Assembly (NCBI GenBank): GCA_041399155.1 | Contig: JAWKTI010000001.1 | Span: forward strand, 62,001 to 126,000 | Direction of reading: 5' to 3' | DNA length: 64,000 bases | Origin: Zavarzinella sp. | Lineage (GTDB): Bacteria; Planctomycetota; Planctomycetia; Gemmatales; Gemmataceae | Shown here: one piece after another, positions 18,497 through 27,445 of the stretch | Layout: each line of letters starts with the position of its first letter | Position numbering within the stretch: position 1 is the stretch's first letter | The notes under the pieces: generated by a model | Told to the model about the DNA's origin: nothing | Seen by the model: the letters and a program-made list of their open reading frames with translations, nothing else | Database searches by the model: none | Made by a program: the position numbers and the translations under genes

Positions 18497-19297
18497 TCAC
18501 CCGCTTGTCAGCAAAAAGGCAACGATAATACCAAGAACCAACATCACCAGGATCAGTTTGACGATTTCAGAACTGCTTTTACGTTGGAACATCCGTTCCA
18601 TTTCTACCTGGTCCTGCATGTCAATCGTCACCTGCAGATGGTATTCATAACGACCTTCAGGATAGTTCAGCAGTTTGCTTTCGCCCACATACCCCCACCA
18701 GTGGGGATCAATCGCACCCGGAATCGACTGCATCTCGAATGTGGGATTTACATCCGCTGTGAAAGTGGTTACCTTAACGGTGCGTTGCGTACTGTAAGGC
18801 AAAAACTGCCAGATCGCCTCAAACAGTTCCATCGGTGGGCTTTCCCGCCGAAAGACGATGCGGGCACCATCGACAACCGCCTGACAGGAACCCAACAGAA
18901 TTCCGTTGTCGTACTTTTCCATCAGGCTTCGCAACTGCCCCACGGTGCGACTTGGGGGATCCACCGGGAACTGCAATTCCAGATCACTATCCAATGAAGT
19001 CGGTAATTTTACCTGCAGCGTTCGCAGCCAATAAAATGGATCGGGTATAAAATGGTAATACTTCATGGGCAGCAAAAAAGCCCAAAGCTGCTGATTCTGG
19101 CACCACACGAACAGAACATCCTTCCGCGTGGGATATACCACGAACGTGCCATCGGGAACATGGTCCCGTCCCGGCTGGATCGACTGCAGCAGTTCATCGG
19201 CCAGTGCCTGCTGCTCGGTGGTAAACGTGGGACTGCCGGACCACTGATCTGACAGTTTTCGCCCCACCGCGACATTAAAATAAGGGGTAGTACTCAC
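18497..19297 (-). CDS. tail-anchored hypothetical coupled to Hsp70
   Basis: A 266-residue protein with a largely soluble N-terminal part and one C-terminal membrane helix (SSEIVKLILVMLVLGIIVAFLLT), so tail-anchored. The start is GTG at 19297, which overlaps the stop of the Hsp70-like gene as GTGA, a sign of translational coupling. I recognise no domain. The body alternates strands and helices and contains LFEAIWQFLPYSTQRTVKVTTF. The fixed coupling suggests it works with the Hsp70-like protein, perhaps recruiting it to the membrane. Confidence 0.7.
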   Translation of the reverse strand: MSTTPYFNVAVGRKLSDQWSGSPTFTTEQQALADELLQSIQPGRDHVPDGTFVVYPTRKDVLFVWCQNQQLWAFLLPMKYYHFIPDPFYWLRTLQVKLPTSLDSDLELQFPVDPPSRTVGQLRSLMEKYDNGILLGSCQAVVDGARIVFRRESPPMELFEAIWQFLPYSTQRTVKVTTFTADVNPTFEMQSIPGAIDPHWWGYVGESKLLNYPEGRYEYHLQVTIDMQDQVEMERMFQRKSSSEIVKLILVMLVLGIIVAFLLTSG

Positions 19298-22074
19298 GTG
19301 GTGGAACCTACCAGACGCAGACCAATCGGCAGAGATTCGCCAAACAATTGCGATTGTTCGTCCTGTTGGACGGCAACAAATTCACGCACCTGCTGGATCA
19401 TCGAAGGTGCTGCACCCATGCTTTCCAGGCGGGCCAGAACAGTTTGCCGCACCGCATCGTCGATATCCAGTGCTCGCTGCTGCACCATCGTCCCCAGGTG
19501 GCTGAGACAGAAGAGATAATTCATCCGCTCTGTGTCGCTAAGTGGTTGATAGGTAAGCAGTTGCGTCAACCAGTCCTCCACCACCGTGGGGTGAAGAACT
19601 GCATTCATTGGACCATAAAACAGACGTCGACTGCCGATTCGGGTCAGTGCCCAGAACAGATAATTCGGCAGAGGAGCCTTGTTTAACTGCCGCAACAGCC
19701 CTTCACCAAGAGCCTGTTTGGTTTTCAGGTCAATTCGTTCCAGGCTGGCTGCTGTCCGCCACATTTCTGCCAGTTCGTTCGTGGGTGGTTTCGCGCTGCC
19801 CTTGCCTTTGCCCGGAATCAGTATCGGCCGCAGGCGATTCATTAGTGTGTTCTGCACTGCGGTGCTGAGCCCACCTGCCACTCGACGCCACATAATCCAG
19901 TAATCGGCACCTCCAGGCGGGGTGGTGCTGCCCGCAGCACCTGGGGTAGCCAGTAATTTCCAAAGCTGGTCAATGCGATAGCGGTCCAATGTATCACCAA
20001 AGCCGGGCCGCAGGCAAAAACCCACCAGATGGTACCAGCGACTGAGATGCTGGGCTGATCGATTGCGGGCGGTTGCATGATTTTCCAGCACAGTCCAGAG
20101 TCGCCGACAAAATGCCGTGGGCCAGTGGTCGCGACTTTGTTCCAGACTGCTTTCCAGTGCTTTGGTCAGTTCATTCGGCTTGAAATCGCCTTGAAATGCT
20201 GATTCGATCAATGTCTGGGCTTCGTGTACCGCCCCCTCATCGTACAGATCGGAAATCGTCGTCGGCTGGTCTTCTCCGGCAGCGGCAGAATAATTGTTCT
20301 GGCCCACAATATCACGAACGTTGAACTCCAACCGCCAGCGTTGGTCGTTTTCTTTGCCCACACAATACATTTCCAGCGTGCCAATTTCCGTGCAGCGGGT
20401 GCTGAGGGTCACCGGTACGGTTTTCGTTCCAGAACGCTTTCCTCCACGCAGGATGGTTTGAATTGCGGGTAATTCCAGCAACTGATCCGCACCCGCGGTA
20501 ATAATGTCGCCCGGCTGGTCATTGCCCCGCACGGTGGAAGAAAACAGGGGAAAGTGAACCGGTTCGCCCAATGCCAGTTCCATTTCAGGCTTCGGAATCG
20601 CCACATCGGTGCCTTCCTGCATGTGCCGAGGCACAATGCACAGCACCTGTGCGGTCGTGGTGGGATCGGTCGAGGCCACCCCCACGTAATAGGAGCGTGG
20701 GATGCCACCACCAATCCGTTTGCCGCCAGTATGGCTCAGCCAGGCGGAATAGGCTGCTCCCCACGCTACCGCCAGATCCAGTGAGGGATTTGTCAGGATG
20801 ATCGGCTGCCAGGCCTCTCCGTACCACTGCCGCATGATTTCCAGAATGCGATCCCGCAAACGGATAGGCTGAAACACCCCACCGTTGAAGAGAATGGCAT
20901 CGGGTGGCTGGCTGGGAGATAAGTGCCGATTCAGGAATTCCGCCAGGTGGCGAGAGACGCACGGATCGGCAACATAGGGCAGCCCCATTTCCTGCATCCC
21001 ACCAGTCAACGAGCGGTCTGGCGTGCTGTTCGCAGGCACCAGTGGGAAAAATCCTTCCAGCATCACCTTTTCAATCGTCGCCAGTTGCAGCTTCGTATGA
21101 ACGGAGCCACCCACCACGGAACGCCCACGCCCCTGGAGGGTAATCCCCACTTCCGGTGGGGGATTTAACCCCAGCAGGGCTTCCTTGGCGTTGCGGCAGG
21201 CCTGCACCAACAGACTAAACTGGGCAGCATCCAGCTTGCCCACCTGTGGCAGCGACTGTTCCACATGGCGGGCCAGTGCCATATCCATGTTGTCCCCACC
21301 CAACAGCAGGTGATCGCCCACTGCTTTGCGGACAAAAGCCAGTTCGCCTTGTTGTTCCACCGCTTCAATCAGGCTGAAGTCGGTGGTGCCCCCACCCAGA
21401 TCGATCACCACGCAGTTCATTCCGGGCTGCACGTGGGTAATTTCCAGGGCATCGCTCAGCCCCATCCACGAATAAAAGGCCGCCTGGGGCTCTTCAAGCA
21501 ATCGAAAATTGCGAAAACCAGCTTCTGTGGCAGCCTGCTGAGTTAAATTGCGTGCCACATCGTCGAACGAAGCGGGTACGGTCAGCACCACCTGCTGATG
21601 CTCGAGATGATCTTCCGGTTTGCGGTTGGGAGAATTATTCCAACAATCAATTAAATGTTTGAGATACCGTTTGGACACTTCCAGTGGGGAGAGTCGCTGC
21701 ACTTCCGGTGGGGCACCCCAAGGCAGCAGGGGGCTGGTGCGATCCACACCTGCGTGGCATAGCCACGATTTTGCAGAACTGACCAGCCGACCAGGGATTT
21801 TTGCCCCTTGCGTGCGGGCAAAATCGCCCGTAATGTAGTCGATCGTGACATTCCACGGCACGCCATAGGAGCCTGTGGGCAGATCATGTTCCCCAGGCAG
21901 GTAGAGGAATGATGGCAGTAACTGGCGCTCAGCCAACTGGCTTGGCCCCACCAGTTGGCGGATGGGAAAGGTTTTCAGCCCCAGATTATTCTGGGTGGGA
22001 CGGTTTTGAAGATCGATATATGCCAAGGCACAATTCGTCGTACCTAAATCGATGCCCACTAAATAACGCGACAT
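19294..22074 (-). CDS. large Hsp70-like chaperone with C-terminal extension
   Basis: An Hsp70-family protein of 926 residues. The ATPase domain shows GIDLGTTNCALAYID (phosphate 1), VIDLGGGTTDFSLIE (phosphate 2), LGGDNMDMALARHVEQ and LFNGGVFQPIRLRDRI (adenosine region). A DnaK substrate domain is weakly represented (about residues 500-600). It is followed by a long alpha-helical C-terminal region resembling DUF3731, found in HscC-like Hsp70 variants. The ATG at 22074 (MSRYLVGIDLG) is the natural start. No dnaJ or grpE is adjacent. A tail-anchored gene is translationally coupled downstream. Confidence 0.85.
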   Translation of the reverse strand: MSRYLVGIDLGTTNCALAYIDLQNRPTQNNLGLKTFPIRQLVGPSQLAERQLLPSFLYLPGEHDLPTGSYGVPWNVTIDYITGDFARTQGAKIPGRLVSSAKSWLCHAGVDRTSPLLPWGAPPEVQRLSPLEVSKRYLKHLIDCWNNSPNRKPEDHLEHQQVVLTVPASFDDVARNLTQQAATEAGFRNFRLLEEPQAAFYSWMGLSDALEITHVQPGMNCVVIDLGGGTTDFSLIEAVEQQGELAFVRKAVGDHLLLGGDNMDMALARHVEQSLPQVGKLDAAQFSLLVQACRNAKEALLGLNPPPEVGITLQGRGRSVVGGSVHTKLQLATIEKVMLEGFFPLVPANSTPDRSLTGGMQEMGLPYVADPCVSRHLAEFLNRHLSPSQPPDAILFNGGVFQPIRLRDRILEIMRQWYGEAWQPIILTNPSLDLAVAWGAAYSAWLSHTGGKRIGGGIPRSYYVGVASTDPTTTAQVLCIVPRHMQEGTDVAIPKPEMELALGEPVHFPLFSSTVRGNDQPGDIITAGADQLLELPAIQTILRGGKRSGTKTVPVTLSTRCTEIGTLEMYCVGKENDQRWRLEFNVRDIVGQNNYSAAAGEDQPTTISDLYDEGAVHEAQTLIESAFQGDFKPNELTKALESSLEQSRDHWPTAFCRRLWTVLENHATARNRSAQHLSRWYHLVGFCLRPGFGDTLDRYRIDQLWKLLATPGAAGSTTPPGGADYWIMWRRVAGGLSTAVQNTLMNRLRPILIPGKGKGSAKPPTNELAEMWRTAASLERIDLKTKQALGEGLLRQLNKAPLPNYLFWALTRIGSRRLFYGPMNAVLHPTVVEDWLTQLLTYQPLSDTERMNYLFCLSHLGTMVQQRALDIDDAVRQTVLARLESMGAAPSMIQQVREFVAVQQDEQSQLFGESLPIGLRLVGSTT

Positions 22075-22121
22075 GGTGCGATGCAATTACCTGCAAAAGT
22101 TCGATCAATGGTTGATGTAAA

Positions 22122-22156
22122 GGATATGAAAACGCCCCACGAACAAAAATGAGAAT
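22122..22156 (+). repeat. 35-bp direct repeat, copy 1
   Basis: Begins GGATATGAAAACGC and ends TGAGAAT. It matches 23378-23413 in the same orientation with two substitutions and one inserted A in a short A run. The two copies bracket the WD40-type gene, one just after its stop and one just before its start. Confidence 0.7.
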
Positions 22157-22194
22157 AAATTCATTGGCTATTTTGCCAAAGTTTCCATTTGGAA

Positions 22195-23334
22195 TCAGGG
22201 GATCGCTTTTTCTGCAATAAGTTTTCCAGTTGCAACATCCCAGACAGAAGTTTTCAGAATCCAACGCGAAATAGTAAAAATTTTAGTGCCATCGGGTGAG
22301 AATTTTGCAACAATTTGTTCCTCATCATGCTTCATTTCGGGCGAAATGCACTTACCAGTTGATACATTCCACAGAGATAATTTACCATCATAAGTTGATG
22401 CGAGAAATAATTTACTGTCAGAAGTAAAATCTACGTTTTGTACAGTTGCAGAGAGAGAAAATTCTGGGTGCTCCAGCTTTCCAGTATTAAGATCAATCAG
22501 GTAAGCTCTTCCATGGTTGCTAATTTTGTTATTATATGATCTTCCACAAGAAAGAAATTTATCACCAGCCGCATTGGACATGCCTGATTTATGAATGCTA
22601 TCCTTACCGATTGCCGGTGTTAATGGTTTGTTTTTCTCTAAATCCCATACTTGAACACCACCAGCATAGGCGAGGCCAATCAAGCTGCTTTTTCTGTTGA
22701 AGCAAATTTTATCGATTGACCCAGTTACTGCGATTGGTTCTCTGATTTGCTTGCCATTTTCCGCATCCCAAAAACTTGCTGAATACTTCGCACTGGTAGC
22801 CAATATTTTGCCATCGGGACTGAACTGCGCGTAGCGAACAAATTCTTCATGCTCAATCGGTTCGAATAGTTGCTTCCCAGTGGAGGTATCACATACGTAT
22901 GCAAATTTGTTCGAATTCATCACAAACTTTTTGCTATCCGGGCTGAAGCACAAACAGCTTGAAGAGTGGGAGAAAGTCATTGTATCCAGCAGTTGCTTCC
23001 CACTAACGGCGTCCCATAAACGCAAAGTTTTATCTATACAACATGTAGCAACTGTTTTTCCATCCGGGCTGATCACTGCCAAGTAAATCTGGACATCGTG
23101 CTTCATTGGTCCTGCAATGATTTTTTCTTTCAGCGGATCGACTACCCAGCATTCATGTCTACGTTCGTTGATCATTGTGCAAGTAACCACCGCACGGATA
23201 TCACCATTCGGCGCAAAATAAATCCTTTGAGGGCTACCATCGGAGTATTCGGTTATTTTCGCGTTGGTTTTTGGTGCAGCTAGCAAACCGTAACAACTTA
23301 GCAAAAAGATAAGAGGCGTGAAAAAGGACTTCAT
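22195..23334 (-). CDS. secreted WD40-repeat protein
   Basis: A 379-residue protein with a signal peptide (MKSFFTPLIFLLSCYGLLAA). It has WD40-type blades: SPDGKTVATCCIDKTLRLWD, SPDSKKFVMNSNKFAYVCD, SPDGKILATSAKYSASFWD, GGVQVWDLEK, DSKLFLASTYDGKLSLWN and SPDGTKIFTISRWILKTSVWD. This predicts a seven-bladed propeller outside the cytoplasm. AGGAG precedes the ATG at 23334. The gene is visibly richer in A and T than its Hsp70-like neighbour, and a 35-bp direct repeat flanks it, so it may have arrived by transfer. Confidence 0.85.
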   Translation of the reverse strand: MKSFFTPLIFLLSCYGLLAAPKTNAKITEYSDGSPQRIYFAPNGDIRAVVTCTMINERRHECWVVDPLKEKIIAGPMKHDVQIYLAVISPDGKTVATCCIDKTLRLWDAVSGKQLLDTMTFSHSSSCLCFSPDSKKFVMNSNKFAYVCDTSTGKQLFEPIEHEEFVRYAQFSPDGKILATSAKYSASFWDAENGKQIREPIAVTGSIDKICFNRKSSLIGLAYAGGVQVWDLEKNKPLTPAIGKDSIHKSGMSNAAGDKFLSCGRSYNNKISNHGRAYLIDLNTGKLEHPEFSLSATVQNVDFTSDSKLFLASTYDGKLSLWNVSTGKCISPEMKHDEEQIVAKFSPDGTKIFTISRWILKTSVWDVATGKLIAEKAIP

Positions 23335-23377
23335 TTCTACTCCTTGTCTGTTTGTAGGAACAAGACGTTGCTGTCAT

Positions 23378-23413
23378 GGATATGAAAACGCACCACGAAG
23401 AAAAAATGAGAAT
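23378..23413 (+). repeat. 35-bp direct repeat, copy 2
   Basis: Second copy of the element at 22122-22156, same orientation. It lies upstream of the WD40 gene start (23334, minus strand) and continues to TGAGAAT at 23407-23413. No further copy was seen elsewhere in the window. Confidence 0.7.
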
Positions 23414-23529
23414 TTCTTAATTTTTGTGTCTTCACCACGTGATGTTGGGGAAATGGTTCGACCCGACTTGTTCCCCTGCCCGGTTTATTTGTGACCTCAC
23501 TTGCTTGAATGACAGGAAGGAGACGGTGG

Positions 23530-23548
23530 CACCGGCTTCCAGCCGGTG
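23530..23548. repeat. GC-rich hairpin (REP-like)
   Basis: Perfect 8-bp inverted repeat CACCGGCT-TCC-AGCCGGTG in the gap between the alpha/beta hydrolase stop (23562) and the WD40 gene. It resembles the GGCTTCCAGCC-type palindromic intergenic repeats of planctomycete genomes. It could also help terminate transcription, but there is no T run beside it. Confidence 0.45.
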
Positions 23549-23561
23549 TTTACAACGTTCT

Positions 23562-24794
23562 TCACTTTCGCATCTGTTGCATCACTTTGATATCATCGTT
23601 CGGATCGATGGTGATCTTGTCAGTGCTCTCTTTCAGGGTTTTAATTTTCTGGATGTAAACCTTCGATGTTGGCTCAACGATCGTGTCATGGTCGAAATTA
23701 TAAATCAAATTGAAGGACACATGTCTCGCTAAATAGTTATTCTCGTGGATTCTGCTCAATTCGTTACTCAGTGGTGAATTCCGACCTTCGACCACCCAGG
23801 TTTTGCAGGTGATATCGTTGATCCAGTACAACGGACTTCGAAGAAGTGTTTCATCCCGATCCATGATATTATAATTGAGTTCACTGGAATGATAGTAGTC
23901 CATCCTGGCCACGGGGCCAAAGGCCAGCACTCCTCGAAATCCATCGGAACGATACGCTGCAGTCAGCAGGGCCAACGTCCCGCCCGTACCATGCCCAACC
24001 AGGAAAATTTGATTCGGATCGACTTCTTCGCGATTTTTCAGGTAGATACAAGCTGCCTGCACATCGTTCACTTCGCCATAAGCATTTTCATTCGAACCAG
24101 GATTCTTATTCCCCCCACGGAGTGAAGGGTAAAACACAACAAAACCAGCGTCCCGAAACACTGTTCCATTCACATGGGAGAGCTTCTCATCCCACAGTTT
24201 GGAGTCAATGCTGTTCTCAAAATGATCTGACAACCAGATTACGGCTGGATACCTTCCGTGCTTCGCTGGCTTCGGGGTAATGTATGCATCCATGTTTCCC
24301 AGTACGGTGGGATATTGCACAAGTTCCAGCACACCCTTCGGTGGAATGGGGGGATCAAAGTAGCCAGACCTACTCCCAGACACTTTCGTTGGAAAATCAT
24401 TCCGTGCTTTCGCGAACGAAACGTCGCGGTTTTTCTTTGTAATAATGGAATCTAACACATCTTGCGGTGATGGCTTTGACCACTCATGAAATTGCGAATT
24501 GTCGTTGTGACTGCTGAAATCAACATTGTTCCGGCCGCTTAATTGCATTGCAAACTTGATGATAAAGAATCCGATGACCAAGAAAGAAAGAATTTGGAAT
24601 ACGCTGTAAGCGTCTAGAGAATTTTGAAGAAGTTGTTTTCGAGTTTGCCAGGGTTTCTTGAGATTCAGTGCGTAGTCAAGTATTGTTTGATCTTGTTCGG
24701 CCCTCGGGTTCAATGGAATAGATTTTTTATAGTACTCGTCTTGTTCAAGGCGATAATCAAACGGTAAATCGTCATCGTCATCTTTTCCAGGCAT
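23562..24794 (-). CDS. membrane-anchored alpha/beta-hydrolase-like protein
   Basis: About 410 residues. The N-terminal region is acidic (GKDDDDDLPFDYRLEQDEYY), followed by one membrane helix (FQILSFLVIGFFIIKFAM), then an alpha/beta hydrolase fold of the prolyl oligopeptidase/dienelactone hydrolase type (YPAVIWLSDHF, FVVFYPSLRGG, VDPNQIFLVGHGTGGTLAL). In the nucleophile elbow, where GxSxG is expected, the sequence is GHGTG, so the catalytic Ser is missing and the protein may be a pseudoenzyme. The ATG at 24794 is used; a TTG lies two codons earlier. The gene is AT-richer than most of the window. Confidence 0.75.
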   Translation of the reverse strand: MPGKDDDDDLPFDYRLEQDEYYKKSIPLNPRAEQDQTILDYALNLKKPWQTRKQLLQNSLDAYSVFQILSFLVIGFFIIKFAMQLSGRNNVDFSSHNDNSQFHEWSKPSPQDVLDSIITKKNRDVSFAKARNDFPTKVSGSRSGYFDPPIPPKGVLELVQYPTVLGNMDAYITPKPAKHGRYPAVIWLSDHFENSIDSKLWDEKLSHVNGTVFRDAGFVVFYPSLRGGNKNPGSNENAYGEVNDVQAACIYLKNREEVDPNQIFLVGHGTGGTLALLTAAYRSDGFRGVLAFGPVARMDYYHSSELNYNIMDRDETLLRSPLYWINDITCKTWVVEGRNSPLSNELSRIHENNYLARHVSFNLIYNFDHDTIVEPTSKVYIQKIKTLKESTDKITIDPNDDIKVMQQMRK

Positions 24795-24890
24795 GATCAA
24801 TGGCTGTCAAACCACCACAATAATGACATGATAATGTGTGATGCCAAAAGTGCATTGCATTCTACATTACCTTGATTCGTTGTCGCAAAC

Positions 24891-25727
24891 TTACGATGCT
24901 TTCTTCGCTTCCCGTTCTTTCATCTCATCCGCAAACAGTTTTCGCACTTTCTTAGCGGCGATGCGGTCGATGAGGCCGGGCATAAAACGGTTTGCAAACA
25001 GCAGCAACTTTCCATCGCGGGTCAGATTCACCGATTTTTTGCCTTTCGCAATCGCATTCAGGGTGGCTTCGGCAACTTCTTCCGAAGTCATCCCCCGTTT
25101 ATGGTCGAGCGACATCTTCGCTTTGCTTTCCAGCATATTCTGGGAGAAGTTGGTCTGCGTTAATCCTGGGTTGATGGTAATCACATCAATGCCAAAGCGG
25201 GCAAACTCGGCCCGAATCGCCTGCGTCCACCCTTCGAGTGCAAATTTACTGGCAGAATACAATGAACGGCCAGGAATCGCCCGTTTCCCTAGAATCGAGG
25301 AAACGTTGACAACCGCGGGCAGTTTACCCGTATTTGTCAGCATGGGCAGAAACGCGCGGGTAGTTTCCACTGTGCCAAAAAAGTTAGTTTCCATGATCTG
25401 CCGCAGCACTTCCGGGTCAGAATCAGCAAAGTGGCCGGTGGCACCAATCCCTGCGTTATTTACCAGAATATCGAGCCCGCCAAAATGCTCCTGGGCGGCC
25501 TGCACCATTTTTTCGCGGTCTGCCGCCACGGCAATATCTGCCTGAATCGGAATTAACGTGCCAGAGCCCGCCTGGGCTGCCAGTTCCTGCAGCAATTCCA
25601 GTTTGCGTGCGGTGGCCAGCACCCGCATGCCACGTTGGGCTGCCAGCAGTGCCATTGCCCGGCCAATCCCCTGGGATGCACCAGTAATCAGAATCCTCAT
25701 CCCTGCCAGTTCTCTACTGCGACCCAT
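24891..25727 (-). CDS. SDR family NAD(P)-dependent oxidoreductase
   Basis: A classical short-chain dehydrogenase. The cofactor loop is ITGASQGIG, then LVNNAGIGATG, the catalytic Ser in VVNVSSILGK, and the YSASK motif with active-site Tyr and Lys, then INPGLTQTNF. The length of 278 residues includes a basic C-terminal tail. The ATG at 25727 (MGRSRELAGMRILITG) has GGGGGA 6 nt upstream. Substrate unknown. It lies 40 bp downstream of a possible small membrane protein and may be in its transcription unit. Confidence 0.88.
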   Translation of the reverse strand: MGRSRELAGMRILITGASQGIGRAMALLAAQRGMRVLATARKLELLQELAAQAGSGTLIPIQADIAVAADREKMVQAAQEHFGGLDILVNNAGIGATGHFADSDPEVLRQIMETNFFGTVETTRAFLPMLTNTGKLPAVVNVSSILGKRAIPGRSLYSASKFALEGWTQAIRAEFARFGIDVITINPGLTQTNFSQNMLESKAKMSLDHKRGMTSEEVAEATLNAIAKGKKSVNLTRDGKLLLFANRFMPGLIDRIAAKKVRKLFADEMKEREAKKAS

Positions 25728-25767
25728 TTGGTTCCCCCTGTGGTACGCTTCAATACAAGGCTTTATC

Positions 25768-25944
25768 TTACAAGTCGGGCAGCAGGAGATCTTCATCCCC
25801 ATGCCCACCCACGTGGCACCCGTGCCCCACCAGACCTAACAAAATTAGTACGATCAGTCCAAATAATACCCACCGGCCAAGTGGGCGCGTTGTGGTACCA
25901 CATATTGCAGCAGCGAACGAGATCGCGCGGGAGAAAAGCATCAT
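25768..25944 (-). CDS. possible small membrane protein, 58 aa
   Basis: A short frame starting MMLFSRAISFAAAICG, with one membrane helix (WVLFGLIVLILLGLVGHGC) and an acidic His-containing tail. Its ATG at 25944 overlaps the stop of the upstream esterase-like gene as ATGA, which supports coupled translation. There is no recognised family and the length is at the limit of what can be trusted. Confidence 0.4.
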   Translation of the reverse strand: MMLFSRAISFAAAICGTTTRPLGRWVLFGLIVLILLGLVGHGCHVGGHGDEDLLLPDL

Positions 25945-26819
25945 TTTTTCAGGTGTTTTTTGAAGAAGCTGATAGTCTGATCGACCGAACTTTGTAATTT
26001 TTTGCCGTTCCAACCATGCCCTTCCCCATCCATCACCACCACTTGCACCGGAACATTAACGTCCTTTAACATTTTGGCAAATTTGTGGGTATGTTCGATT
26101 GGCACAATCCAATCTTTATCGCCATGAAAAATCAGGAATGGCGGGTCATCTTTGCTGATGTATTTGATGGGAGATGCCTTCTGGTGCTCTTTGGTTTTTT
26201 CCTGATAAGTCCCACCGAACAGTGGGGTCATGTAGGCTTTCTGTGCAGAAGCGTCTCCAGAGTACAATTCAAAATCGGTGGGTCCAAAATAATCGACCAC
26301 GCACTGCACGCGACTGCTGAACTCTGGATAGAGGCTGCCTTCCAGTTTCGCAGCATCATCGGCAACACCCATCAAGGCCACCAGATGGCCACCAGCCGAG
26401 AAACCCACCGCACCTACATTTTCCGGGTTGATTTTGTACTGTTTGGCATTTTTTCGCATGAAGCGAACAGCGGTTTTCACATCTTCAATCTGTGCGGGAA
26501 ACTGAGCAACCAGCGAAAGACGATACTGCACTGAAACTGCCGCAAACCCTTGTTTAGCAAGAACTTCCATCAATGCGTGCAAATCTTTTTTATTGCCAGC
26601 CCGCCAGCCTCCACCGTGCACACACACCACCAGGGGTGCGGCATCATTTGCAACAGCGGGTGCCAGATAATCCAGCTTCAGTTCCGTATCCTTCACTTTC
26701 GCATACACAATATCTTTTTCAATTTTCGACTTCAGATCCTGTGCGGTGCAGGGTGTCAGTGCGGCAACAACCAAACCAGCTACGAGGCAAAATCGGAGTA
26801 AGGTACCACCAATTTTCAT
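25941..26819 (-). CDS. secreted esterase, alpha/beta hydrolase fold
   Basis: A 292-residue carboxylesterase of the hormone-sensitive lipase/BD-FAE type. The signal peptide ends near CTAQD. HGGGWRAG forms the oxyanion hole, GFSAGGHL holds the nucleophile Ser, FHGDKDWIVP the acid, and DGEGHGW the catalytic His. All catalytic residues are present. The substrate is probably an acyl ester, such as acetylated polysaccharide, outside the cytoplasm. The stop overlaps the start of a possible 58-residue membrane protein. Confidence 0.9.
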   Translation of the reverse strand: MKIGGTLLRFCLVAGLVVAALTPCTAQDLKSKIEKDIVYAKVKDTELKLDYLAPAVANDAAPLVVCVHGGGWRAGNKKDLHALMEVLAKQGFAAVSVQYRLSLVAQFPAQIEDVKTAVRFMRKNAKQYKINPENVGAVGFSAGGHLVALMGVADDAAKLEGSLYPEFSSRVQCVVDYFGPTDFELYSGDASAQKAYMTPLFGGTYQEKTKEHQKASPIKYISKDDPPFLIFHGDKDWIVPIEHTHKFAKMLKDVNVPVQVVVMDGEGHGWNGKKLQSSVDQTISFFKKHLKK

Positions 26820-26823
26820 GAAA

Positions 26824-27330
26824 TTATCTCCGGTGAAGGTTCCAGGCTACCAGGCTATCAAACAATTGATTGAATATTTGATCGATTGTCGCTTCCTGAT
26901 TGGCGCTTATTTTAGGAAGCTGCCGCACGTGGGGGTGTAAAACTGCAAAAAATTGCAAAAGGAGATTCACCTGGCTGAAAATCTGTCGAAACTGGATCGA
27001 AATTTCCTCAAGTGTCTTATTGGTAAGCACTTGTGACGACATCAGCAAGTCAAAGAGCCCTCGCAGATGCATCGTTGCCTCCAGCAGTTTCCCCACCTGT
27101 TCCTGTACGACATCGGGAAAGGCGGTCGGAGCGTTGTGGCACTGCTCCCGCAATTGTTGCACGTGGGCGTGCAGTAATGTCCAACGGCCATCAATAAAAC
27201 CGGCAGAATCACCAAGGGTGCGCTGGTTCAGGCAACGAACAATCCAATACTCAACCGCTTCCACGTAGAAGTTGAGAATTTTCTGCAGGAGGGTATCCAG
27301 ATCGCGGGTCGTGGGGTCCATATCAGCCAT
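26824..27330 (-). CDS. hypothetical helical protein, 168 aa
   Basis: Begins MADMDPTTRDLDTLLQKIL. It is predicted almost entirely helical with many Leu and Gln (QLREQCHNAP, SIQFRQIFSQVNLLLQFFAVLH). There is no signal peptide or recognised domain. It ends 4 bp before the esterase start on the same strand, so the two are very likely cotranscribed. The ATG at 27330 is chosen over a TTG two codons upstream. Confidence 0.65.
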   Translation of the reverse strand: MADMDPTTRDLDTLLQKILNFYVEAVEYWIVRCLNQRTLGDSAGFIDGRWTLLHAHVQQLREQCHNAPTAFPDVVQEQVGKLLEATMHLRGLFDLLMSSQVLTNKTLEEISIQFRQIFSQVNLLLQFFAVLHPHVRQLPKISANQEATIDQIFNQLFDSLVAWNLHRR

Positions 27331-27445
27331 TGTCAAACATCGGTGCGACTATCTTGGTGATTGAGTAGTCTCGCACCCACCTGTTTTATGAAATGGATCT
27401 TCTGAAAGCAGTAACTACTTAGCAGTTAAGCAGATGCAACGCCGA

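Noticed and set aside
24838..25545. Open frame of 235 codons on the plus strand
   Set aside because: Antisense to a clear SDR gene with intact catalytic motifs.
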